13,250 nt of DNA from Deltaproteobacteria bacterium. GTDB taxonomy: Bacteria > Desulfobacterota > DSM-4660 > Desulfatiglandales > Desulfatiglandaceae. The notes beneath the pieces were generated by a model. The model made no database searches and was not told the DNA's origin. It worked only from the letters and a program-made list of their open reading frames with translations. This document shows, one piece after another, positions 1 to 5,980 of the stretch (positions within the stretch are counted from its first letter, which is position 1; each line of letters begins with the position of its first letter). The DNA lies in the NCBI GenBank assembly GCA_013349725.1, contig DUZB01000037.1, forward strand, positions 1 through 13,250. Direction: 5' to 3'. Position numbers and translations under genes: made by a program.

Positions 1-126
1 GGGGTGACCGATAGAAGAAGCATCAGGGGCTCAGCCACTGAAGAGGAAGAGAAAACCCTTAAAAAGGAAGGGATTGATTTTCTAAAGGTTCCTTTTCCGG
101 TGTCCGATAAGGGAAAAGAGAACTGA
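1..126 (+). CDS. C-terminal tail of an unidentified protein (partial)
   Basis: An open frame runs in from the left edge and ends at a TGA at 124-126, giving about 41 residues. The tail is strongly charged (an EEEEK stretch, then KEGIDFLKVPFPV) and ends in a lysine-rich SDKGKEN. The alternation of a charged helix and a short hydrophobic strand is consistent with the end of a folded cytoplasmic domain. No family motif is visible and I do not recognise it. It lies upstream of the IMP cyclohydrolase on the same strand, but the 128-base gap and the repeat between them argue against tight coupling. It could also be a chance open frame. Confidence 0.45.
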   Translation, partial: GVTDRRSIRGSATEEEEKTLKKEGIDFLKVPFPVSDKGKEN

Positions 127-139
127 CACTTTTACAATC

Positions 140-207
140 GGACGCTGATGAACGCTGATTTTTTATAGATGACAATGATCTGCGTCCATCTGCGCAAATC
201 CGCGTCC
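140..207. repeat. Imperfect inverted repeat, GGACGC...GCGTCC type
   Basis: A 68-base imperfect dyad begins GGACGCTGATGAACGCTGAT (140-159) and ends with ATCTGCGTCC...GCGTCC (178-207). The right arm read in reverse complement starts GGACGCGGAT, matching the left end at 9 of 10 bases. Within the arms the word ACGC(T/G)GAT / ATC(T/C)GCGT recurs. Words of the form 'ATCTGCGTCCATCTGCG' are, from memory, a familiar dispersed intergenic repeat in many bacterial genomes. The element fills most of the gap before the IMP cyclohydrolase gene. It could act as an RNA hairpin or be a small non-autonomous mobile element; neither is shown. Confidence 0.6.
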
Positions 208-254
208 CCAAAATTATTATGTGGAAGGTTGCAATTTCCAAGGAGAAAAGAACC

Positions 255-851
255 ATGGGCAAGATATGGAAAGCCATTATCAGTGTTACCGACAAGGAAG
301 GGATCGTAGATTTTGGAAAGTCTCTTTCAGACATGGGTGTTGAGATTCTTTCCACTGGCGGAACCGCGAAGGTTCTCAGAGAGGGAGGCGTTTCCGTAGC
401 CGATATCTCAGATTATACCGGTTTTCCGGAAATGATGGACGGCCGTGTCAAAACCCTTCACCCCAAAGTTCACGGGGGCCTTTTAGGACTTCGCGATAAC
501 CCAGATCATGTCAATATGATGAAGATGCACGGCATCACACCGATCGATATGGTGGTGGTGAATCTGTACCAGTTTGAAAAGACAGTGTCGAAAGCCGGCG
601 TAACTTTGGAGGAGGCCATAGAGAATATTGATATCGGGGGACCGTCCATGTTGCGTTCGTCGGCCAAGAACTTCAGGGATGTAACGGTAGTCGTGGATAC
701 TGCGGACTATAAAATTGTTTTAGAGGAAATGAAAACACACGGTGGGGAAACCACCCCGGAAACCCGGTTCAGACTGGCTAAAAAGGTTTTTCGTCTGACT
801 CATGAATATGACGGTGCGATCGCTCGTTATCTGGATACGACAGCGTTGTAA
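255..851 (+). CDS. purH: Stand-alone IMP cyclohydrolase (N-terminal PurH domain only)
   Basis: This 198-residue protein matches the IMP cyclohydrolase (MGS-like) half of PurH, which closes FAICAR to IMP in the last step of de novo purine synthesis in the cytoplasm. Visible family motifs are ISVTDKEGI (9-17), [10 protein letters not shown] (32-41), [20 protein letters not shown] (55-74), NLYQF (103-107, usually NLYPF) and [17 protein letters not shown] (123-139). K66, Y105, D126 and K138 line up with catalytic-site residues known from the bifunctional enzyme. The C-terminal AICAR transformylase domain (about 300 residues) is absent: the frame stops with TAA and is followed at once by a terminator, so this is a natural single-domain gene rather than a truncation at an edge. 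I chose the ATG at 255 because AAGGAG lies 9 bases upstream and the family begins just here; an in-frame ATG at 219 is possible but adds unconserved residues. Confidence 0.93.
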   Translation: MGKIWKAIISVTDKEGIVDFGKSLSDMGVEILSTGGTAKVLREGGVSVADISDYTGFPEMMDGRVKTLHPKVHGGLLGLRDNPDHVNMMKMHGITPIDMVVVNLYQFEKTVSKAGVTLEEAIENIDIGGPSMLRSSAKNFRDVTVVVDTADYKIVLEEMKTHGGETTPETRFRLAKKVFRLTHEYDGAIARYLDTTAL

Positions 852-879
852 GGTTTTTCTGCTTTCTCTCTTTTTCCCG

Positions 880-916
880 GCACGGCATGTTCTTGTGAAC
901 ATGCCGTGCTTTTTTT
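880..916 (+). terminator. Rho-independent terminator after IMP cyclohydrolase
   Basis: A perfect 13-bp stem, GCACGGCATGTTC (880-892) and its complement (897-909), encloses the loop TTGT and is followed by seven T (910-916). It begins 28 bases after the stop codon at 851. On the opposite strand the stem is not followed by a T run, so it should stop only rightward transcription and not the leftward transporter operon ending at 1034. Confidence 0.93.
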
Positions 917-1033
917 CTGCAGTAAACCGCCTGAAAAGTCCGGCAACTCCCTGAACCGTCCAGGCTGTTTTCCTCCGGGAACGACGCGTGGCAGCAAGTC
1001 AGATCACAGAACTCCATTTCTATCTGTACTCCC

Positions 1034-1672
1034 TTATCGTTTTTCCACCCGATCCTTGATCGATGCGTAGATATCGCGGATAATATCTCCCGAAATGTCT
1101 TTCATGGCCAGGCTCATGGCCTCCGCCAGGCCTGTCGGATTATTCTGTCGGCACTCTTTCTGTTTGAGGTATGTTTTTTGAAAAAGTAGGTTCCTGCTGA
1201 CATCCGGGTCCTTTGAATCCATCACCGTAACCGTCAAGGACAACACGGCCCTCCAGTTTTCCCCTTCATCCATTTCATAAAACTGATCCACGGCGCCTTC
1301 CAGGACATAGGAAAAGGGGAAATGGCTGTCAGAGGGAAGAACGGCATTGAAAATGCCTGCATTGGCAATATCCCGCCTGAGGAAATAGGTTGCCAGGGCG
1401 CCCGGATTGGCTCGCCATTTGTAGTAAAAATATTCATCTCTCTTATACGAGCCGTCACGGTATATGATCCGTGTGGTATTGTACAAGGGCGCCACGCTGA
1501 AGGGCGCCACCTTGATCACAACGGGCAATGAAGCAAGATCTGGTATTACCGGAGAATCGTATTCAAGGGTAAAATAATTTATCCTGGCCGCCGACTGTTT
1601 CAGATCAACGCATCCACAGGGCAACAGGAGCAGCGAAAGAAACAACCAAAACATCTTACCGTTCAAACCCAT
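1034..1672 (-). CDS. Auxiliary lipoprotein of the Mla-type ABC transporter
   Basis: A protein of about 212 residues resembling the ABC-type transport auxiliary lipoproteins (PqiC-like, ABC_trans_aux family) that accompany MCE-protein transporters at the outer membrane. It starts with a short hydrophobic leader ending LLLLPCGC, so one of the two cysteines is the probable lipid anchor, although neither fits the lipobox perfectly. Family-like features follow: a YFTLEYDS strand, a VVIKVAPFSVAPLYNTTRI segment, then YRDGSYKRDEYFYYKWRANP and a domain closing with a long helix. It is the last gene of the leftward operon. The in-frame ATG at 1693 overlaps the mlaD stop (ATGA) but has AAGGA directly abutting it. 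The ATG at 1672 has GGAGGT at good spacing and gives a cleaner signal peptide, so I prefer it. A function in lipid hand-off at the outer membrane is inferred from the operon. Confidence 0.82.
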   Translation of the reverse strand: MGLNGKMFWLFLSLLLLPCGCVDLKQSAARINYFTLEYDSPVIPDLASLPVVIKVAPFSVAPLYNTTRIIYRDGSYKRDEYFYYKWRANPGALATYFLRRDIANAGIFNAVLPSDSHFPFSYVLEGAVDQFYEMDEGENWRAVLSLTVTVMDSKDPDVSRNLLFQKTYLKQKECRQNNPTGLAEAMSLAMKDISGDIIRDIYASIKDRVEKR

Positions 1673-1676
1673 CAGG

Positions 1677-1682
1677 ACCTCC
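1677..1682 (-). promoter_or_regulatory. Ribosome binding site GGAGGT of the lipoprotein gene
   Basis: On the - strand GGAGGT lies four bases before the ATG at 1672. It is the best Shine-Dalgarno match in this gene's 5' region and favours 1672 over the overlapping ATG at 1693. Confidence 0.55.
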
Positions 1683-1689
1683 AAAACTA

Positions 1690-2703
1690 TCATTCCTTTA
1701 TCTCAGGGGCTACCTTTCTCGGAGCAGGTGGCGTCCCCAACAGGAGCTGAGATGGCTGATCAGCTAAAGTCTCCATCAATCGGGCCATATTGTCAGTAGC
1801 CTTTTCAATATTCCAGGCACTGGCAGACAGTTGGCGCGTCAGCTCAGAAATGGAGTCATCCGACCTTTTCAGGAGAAGAGAACCATCCTTGAGCAGCAGG
1901 TTTGCATTGTCCAGCACCGTGCCAAGTTTTCCCACATTGCTTTTCAACATCTTACGGTTTTCAGCAACGATTCCTTCCACCCCGGTAAGGCTCCTGTCAA
2001 CGCTGCTTATGCTTCTTTCAGCTTTGTCGGTAAGCCGGTTGAGGGAAACGGCCGCCCCCTCCACCGATGCCAATATTTTCTCCCATCTTTCCGGCTGCAG
2101 AATGGTTTTAAAGCCATGAAGGGCAGAGCGAAGGTCCGTTGATATCCCTTTGATATCCGCATCAGCCATCGCTCCATTCACATTGTCAAGGGTGAGTTTT
2201 AACTTATCCGAAATCCCTGACAGATCCAGGGAACCGATCTTCGTCAAGACATCATCAATGCCTTTGAGCAGCACCGTCATATCCGATGGTTTCGTTGCGA
2301 CAATGGGGTATTCGCTCGGGAAATCAACCCCCGGGGAGAAATCTCTTTCTCCCTTTTTCTTGCGGTCCAGTTCCACGAACATGATTCCGGTAATGCCCAC
2401 GGTTTTCAACTGGGCAACAATCGTATTATCGAGCGTCTGTCCGGACTCGATCTTCATCACCATCTCGATCAACTTTGAATCGGGAGCAACTTTTATGCTG
2501 TCCACTCTCCCGATGGCAACCCCCCTGTACTTGACGGGAGAATCCTTGCTCAAACCCTGCACGGATTCATTAAAGTAGCTGACATAGTAACGTCCTCTCT
2601 GAAAGTGTTGCGACACACCTAACCACACAATGGCAACAATTCCTATAACAACGCCACATATCACGAAAAGCCCCACAGTAACCTTGGTTTTTGGTGACGC
2701 CAT
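1690..2703 (-). CDS. mlaD: MlaD/MCE-domain lipid-binding protein
   Basis: A 337-residue membrane-anchored MCE protein, the periplasmic substrate-binding part of an Mla-type phospholipid transporter. An N-terminal hydrophobic anchor (about 9-29) is followed by one MCE domain (about 38-115) with the typical YYVSYFNESVQGL, SPVKYRGVAIGRVDSI and QLKTVGITGIMFVEL segments. Residues about 145-315 are a long, largely helical region with repeated Leu/Ile spacing, then a proline-rich tail (PPAPRK). E. coli MlaD is about 180 residues, so this is a long-tailed form like those whose helices build tubes through the periplasm. The start ATG overlaps the mlaF stop (TAATG), with GAGGAG upstream, which indicates translational coupling. 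Its stop overlaps the alternative ATG of the downstream lipoprotein gene. The transported lipid and the direction of transport cannot be read from sequence. Confidence 0.93.
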   Translation of the reverse strand: MASPKTKVTVGLFVICGVVIGIVAIVWLGVSQHFQRGRYYVSYFNESVQGLSKDSPVKYRGVAIGRVDSIKVAPDSKLIEMVMKIESGQTLDNTIVAQLKTVGITGIMFVELDRKKKGERDFSPGVDFPSEYPIVATKPSDMTVLLKGIDDVLTKIGSLDLSGISDKLKLTLDNVNGAMADADIKGISTDLRSALHGFKTILQPERWEKILASVEGAAVSLNRLTDKAERSISSVDRSLTGVEGIVAENRKMLKSNVGKLGTVLDNANLLLKDGSLLLKRSDDSISELTRQLSASAWNIEKATDNMARLMETLADQPSQLLLGTPPAPRKVAPEIKE

Positions 2704-3485
2704 TAGGGGATTTTCTCCTCTTCGGGTTCCGGTTGATCGACCTGGCGATTGAAGAAGTGCCTCACAAATCGGTTCTGGCTGTGATCGCGCAGGTAGGCAG
2801 GATCTCCTTCAGCAATAATGCCTTTCGACTTCTTATCTAACATGATTACTCGTTTTGCTATGGCAAAAATGCTTTGCAGTTCATGGGTGACAATCACCAT
2901 CGTTGTTCCCAGGCTCCTGTTCAGGTGCATGATGAGATGATCGATCTCCGCTGAAGTAATGGGGTCCAGTCCCGCCGAAGGTTCGTCAAAAAAGAGGATC
3001 TTGGGATTGAGTGCTATGGCCCTCGCCAGCCCAGCTCTTTTTTTCATTCCCCCGCTCAGTTCCGAGGGGAGATGATTGCCGTACCCTTCCAGATTGACAA
3101 GGCCAAGTTTCATTTCAACAAGGGTGTCCACTGAGCTTTTGGCCAGGGACGTATATTCCCTGATGGGCAGGGCCACGTTCTCGGCAACGGTCATGGAACC
3201 AAAAAGCGCGGCACTCTGATAAAGAACCCCGACTTTTCTCAACACGCCCTGCAGTTTTTTTTCATCATAGCCGGAGACGACCTCCCCATCAATAAGTATT
3301 TCACCTGATCGGGGCTCAATCAGGCCGATGATCGATTTCATCAAGGTGCTCTTCCCGCATCCGCTTCCCCCCAGGATCACAAAGATTTCCCCTTCAAAAA
3401 CTTCAAAGGAAACGTTGTCGAGGATGACGGTATCACCGTAATTCACCTGAAGATCCCTGACCTTGATGATTGGTCTTTTTCCCAT
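2703..3485 (-). CDS. mlaF: MlaF-type ABC transporter ATP-binding protein
   Basis: A 260-residue ATPase that would power the Mla-type permease from the cytoplasm. All ABC motifs are intact: Walker A GGSGCGKST (39-47), Q-loop Q90, signature LSGGMKKR (143-150), Walker B ILFFDEPSAGLD (163-174) and the switch histidine in IVTHE (H201). The LSGGMKKRAGLARA form and the FDEPSAGLDP run are characteristic of the MlaF/Ttg2A branch. The acidic tail (QPEPEEEKIP) extends past the ABC fold. The frame is open much further upstream, but that part overlaps mlaE in another frame and reads as nonsense. The ATG at 3485 lies five bases after the mlaE stop and places the family's usual N-terminus (IIKVRDLQVNYGD) correctly, though its Shine-Dalgarno (TTGGGGT) is weak. 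Confidence 0.95.
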   Translation of the reverse strand: MGKRPIIKVRDLQVNYGDTVILDNVSFEVFEGEIFVILGGSGCGKSTLMKSIIGLIEPRSGEILIDGEVVSGYDEKKLQGVLRKVGVLYQSAALFGSMTVAENVALPIREYTSLAKSSVDTLVEMKLGLVNLEGYGNHLPSELSGGMKKRAGLARAIALNPKILFFDEPSAGLDPITSAEIDHLIMHLNRSLGTTMVIVTHELQSIFAIAKRVIMLDKKSKGIIAEGDPAYLRDHSQNRFVRHFFNRQVDQPEPEEEKIP

Positions 3486-3490
3486 CCGAA

Positions 3491-4627
3491 TCAACCCCAA
3501 TAGGTAAGAATGACAGAAAATATTGAATCGGTGAGAATAATAAAGAAAAGACTGGTTACCACCGCCGATGTGGTTGCCTGGCCCACGGAGGCAGCCCCCC
3601 CTCTTACCTGGAATCCTCGCAGGCATCCGATCCCGGCAATGAGGGCTGCAAATACGCAACCTTTCAACACGCCCCAAAAAACATCGAAAAGTCTGAGCGT
3701 CTTGATCGTCTGGTTGATATAGGAACTGGCAGTCAGATCAAGCATAAAAACTCCCACCAGCAACCCTCCCAGGATGGCGAAAATATCCGAGAAGAGGATA
3801 AGGATAGGCACCATGAACACAGAGGCAAGCATCTTGGGCACCACCAGAAAACGCACCGGATCAAGTCCCATGGTGAACAGTGCATCTACTTCTTCCGATA
3901 TTTTCATGGTTCCGATCTCGGCGGCAAAAGAGGAACCGGATCTGCCGGCCACGATGATGGCGGTCATGATGGGGCCGAGCTCCCGGGTCATGGCCAGGCT
4001 CACAAGGGAAGCCACATAGATATTGGCGCCGAACTGCTGAAGCTGGACAGACGACATGAAGGCCATGATCAGGCCCAGCAGAAAACTGATCAGGGCCACA
4101 ATGGGAAGACCATCCACACCGACCCGCTGCATATAAAGAAGGGTGTCGTCTGTTCGAATGCGCCGTGGGTTCAAAAATGCCTGCACCATGGCCAGGCATA
4201 CCGAACCGACAAAGGAAGAGGCATCCCTGAGATCCGTAACATATTGAAATGTGATGTCGCCGATACGGAAAAAAACACCCTTGCGCGGGACCTTTGAAAA
4301 GGGTCGTTTCCTGCCGAGAGAGTCAAATTTGAGAATAGAAAGGGTCTGTTGGAAACCGGCGCTGACATTTTGAATGGAAAACGCGCCATTCCCGTCGGGA
4401 ACCATTTTCTTGAGTTCCACAAGGATCAATATTCCAAATTCATCGAGGTAACTTACCTGTGAAAGGTCCACAGTAATGGATAAAGGCGGGTTTTTTTTCA
4501 TGGCCGCAGAGAGATCCCGAATGATTTTTCCGGCGACGCTGGAATCCATACTCCCGGAAAAATGAACCGTTACCACTTCGTCGTGGCTCCTGGAAATCTC
4601 GTAGCTGCAGGTTTCATCTACAGTCAA
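3491..4627 (-). CDS. mlaE: MlaE-type permease with fused N-terminal STAS domain
   Basis: A 378-residue inner-membrane permease. Residues about 8-100 form a STAS domain (EVVTVHFSGSMDSS, then ITVDLSQVSYLDEFGILILV), the domain that in E. coli is the separate protein MlaB. Residues about 130-378 are the MlaE fold: an interfacial helix around 140-165, then several hydrophobic segments between 172 and 376, with the family hallmark RELGPIMTAIIVAGRSGSSF (215-234) and EEVDALFTMGLDPVRFLVVP (245-264). In the STAS loop the residue after the conserved Asp (D62), which is Ser or Thr in phosphorylated STAS proteins, is Glu (E63). The start codon is TTG at 4627. It is the only start that keeps the first STAS strand, since the next in-frame Met (27) would cut into the domain. 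The gene starts 17 bases after the upstream stop and lies five bases before mlaF. Confidence 0.93.
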   Translation of the reverse strand: MTVDETCSYEISRSHDEVVTVHFSGSMDSSVAGKIIRDLSAAMKKNPPLSITVDLSQVSYLDEFGILILVELKKMVPDGNGAFSIQNVSAGFQQTLSILKFDSLGRKRPFSKVPRKGVFFRIGDITFQYVTDLRDASSFVGSVCLAMVQAFLNPRRIRTDDTLLYMQRVGVDGLPIVALISFLLGLIMAFMSSVQLQQFGANIYVASLVSLAMTRELGPIMTAIIVAGRSGSSFAAEIGTMKISEEVDALFTMGLDPVRFLVVPKMLASVFMVPILILFSDIFAILGGLLVGVFMLDLTASSYINQTIKTLRLFDVFWGVLKGCVFAALIAGIGCLRGFQVRGGAASVGQATTSAVVTSLFFIILTDSIFSVILTYWG

Positions 4628-4644
4628 ATCTCTTCAATCCCTCG

Positions 4645-5952
4645 TCATTCAAATTGAAAATGCTTCAAATCATCCTCGTCCACATTGTACCGTTCTTTCA
4701 GCCGATCCATATCCATTTTAAAAAGAAGCCAGCCCAACGTTTCTCCACCCTTATTTTTCAATTCGAAGGCCATCTCAGTATCTTTTCGCCCCATGGGGTT
4801 CGCCTTTGCAGTGCGATACAGCGTCAACATAGCGTAGGGACTACCCTCATTCTTAGCGAAACTGATTCCGGTATAGCTGGCGCCGAGACTCACCTCCAAC
4901 GGCAATGCAGGGTTCATGGAAACAGCTTCGAATACCTTTTTGTCCCGGTCAAGGAGAATGATCTCCCTAAAGGGAACCTGCATCCCCTTCTGCGAATCTG
5001 CACAATCAGAGAGAATTTCCTGAACGCCCTTTCTATCTCCCGCCTGGAGTGGGGCAATGAGGGAGGATTTCAAAGCAAGGTAATTAACCGCCATTTTGTC
5101 TCTCAATGCCACTTTCTGTGCATCCATGGCCCTGTATCCCTTTGAAAGATAGGGGTATCCCCAGAACAGCCCAAAAGCCATAATTCCCACGGTGATCAGC
5201 AAGGGAATAAACCATTTTTTTATGCGGCGATACCGCTTTTCCATAATCTGTACATGCGTGACATCCCGCCCAAGAGACAGAATCCCCTGAAAATTCTGTT
5301 GTGCGTCATACAGGACCGTCGTACTGGTGGAAATGTGGCGCAGACCCTCGGTGGGGTGTTTGACGGCCAGGATCTTCTCCGTCACCGACGATTTTGAAAC
5401 GACGTCTTCGATAAATTCTTTATATTGGGAAGGGTTTTCATAGATATCCTCGGAGGACTGCATATACATGTTATCCGCTTCCCTTCCATAAAGCCTCTCG
5501 GCGGCCTTATTCCAGGAAAGGATCTTTCCTTCTCCATCTGAAATCATTACCGCGTCGGGAATCTGATCACAGATCTCCTTCATTCCAAAAACGATCTGGC
5601 TGGTCTCTTTCAGGCGTTTTGCCAGAAACCGGGCGAGGACTTTTACAACTTCCGGGAATTCATTAAGAAAACTGGGGACCTCATCCTTCGGGATGCGTAT
5701 GGCAGTTACCAGGCTTGTGGCCTTCAGGGTGGCTGTGCGTTTCTCTCCTAAAAGGAATGACATCTCCCCGAATACCGATCCCTTTTCGTTAATCTCCGTG
5801 ATCTTTCGGCGACCTTTCAGTACATCCAGCTTCCCTGACAGGAGGATATAAAGGTCCTGGGAATCATCGCCTTCCAAAAAAAGAATCTGCCCTTCGTCGT
5901 ATTCGACCAGATACTTTTTCAGGTTGGGATTATTTAAGATATATTCCAACAT
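4645..5952 (-). CDS. Cyclic-nucleotide-binding/PAS membrane sensor protein
   Basis: A 435-residue multidomain protein. Residues about 8-115 form a CRP-like cyclic-nucleotide-binding domain: GQILFLEGDDSQDLYILLSG, then FGEMSFLLGEKRTATLKA, which keeps the FGE and RTA residues that hold the ribose-phosphate in cAMP-binding relatives. Residues about 121-235 form a PAS domain (DQIPDAVMISDGEGKILSWN, ending GILSLGRDVT). One membrane helix follows (about 247-267) behind a basic RYRRIKK. The remaining about 165 residues look like a single extracytoplasmic sensor domain (FREIILLDRDKKVFEAVS resembles Cache/Tll0287-like folds, weak). By the positive-inside rule the C-terminus is outside, the reverse of most sensors. 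No kinase, cyclase or DNA-binding output domain is present. It lies between the histidine kinase and mlaE, so an accessory regulator of the transporter or kinase is the natural inference. Confidence 0.85.
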   Translation of the reverse strand: MLEYILNNPNLKKYLVEYDEGQILFLEGDDSQDLYILLSGKLDVLKGRRKITEINEKGSVFGEMSFLLGEKRTATLKATSLVTAIRIPKDEVPSFLNEFPEVVKVLARFLAKRLKETSQIVFGMKEICDQIPDAVMISDGEGKILSWNKAAERLYGREADNMYMQSSEDIYENPSQYKEFIEDVVSKSSVTEKILAVKHPTEGLRHISTSTTVLYDAQQNFQGILSLGRDVTHVQIMEKRYRRIKKWFIPLLITVGIMAFGLFWGYPYLSKGYRAMDAQKVALRDKMAVNYLALKSSLIAPLQAGDRKGVQEILSDCADSQKGMQVPFREIILLDRDKKVFEAVSMNPALPLEVSLGASYTGISFAKNEGSPYAMLTLYRTAKANPMGRKDTEMAFELKNKGGETLGWLLFKMDMDRLKERYNVDEDDLKHFQFE

Positions 5953-5980
5953 GCGTTATCACTCAATACGTGGGGGCTGA

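Noticed and set aside
1..126. Assignment of the left-edge tail to a phosphatase-like family
   Set aside because: A vague resemblance in GIDFLKVPFPV is not enough; catalytic residues would be outside this fragment.
880..916. Terminator acting for both convergent transcripts
   Set aside because: On the - strand the stem is not followed by a T run, so only the + strand use is supported.
3486..3677. Long N-terminal extension of MlaF
   Set aside because: It overlaps mlaE in another frame, has Cys/Arg/Gly-rich nonsense composition, and the family N-terminus fits the ATG at 3485.
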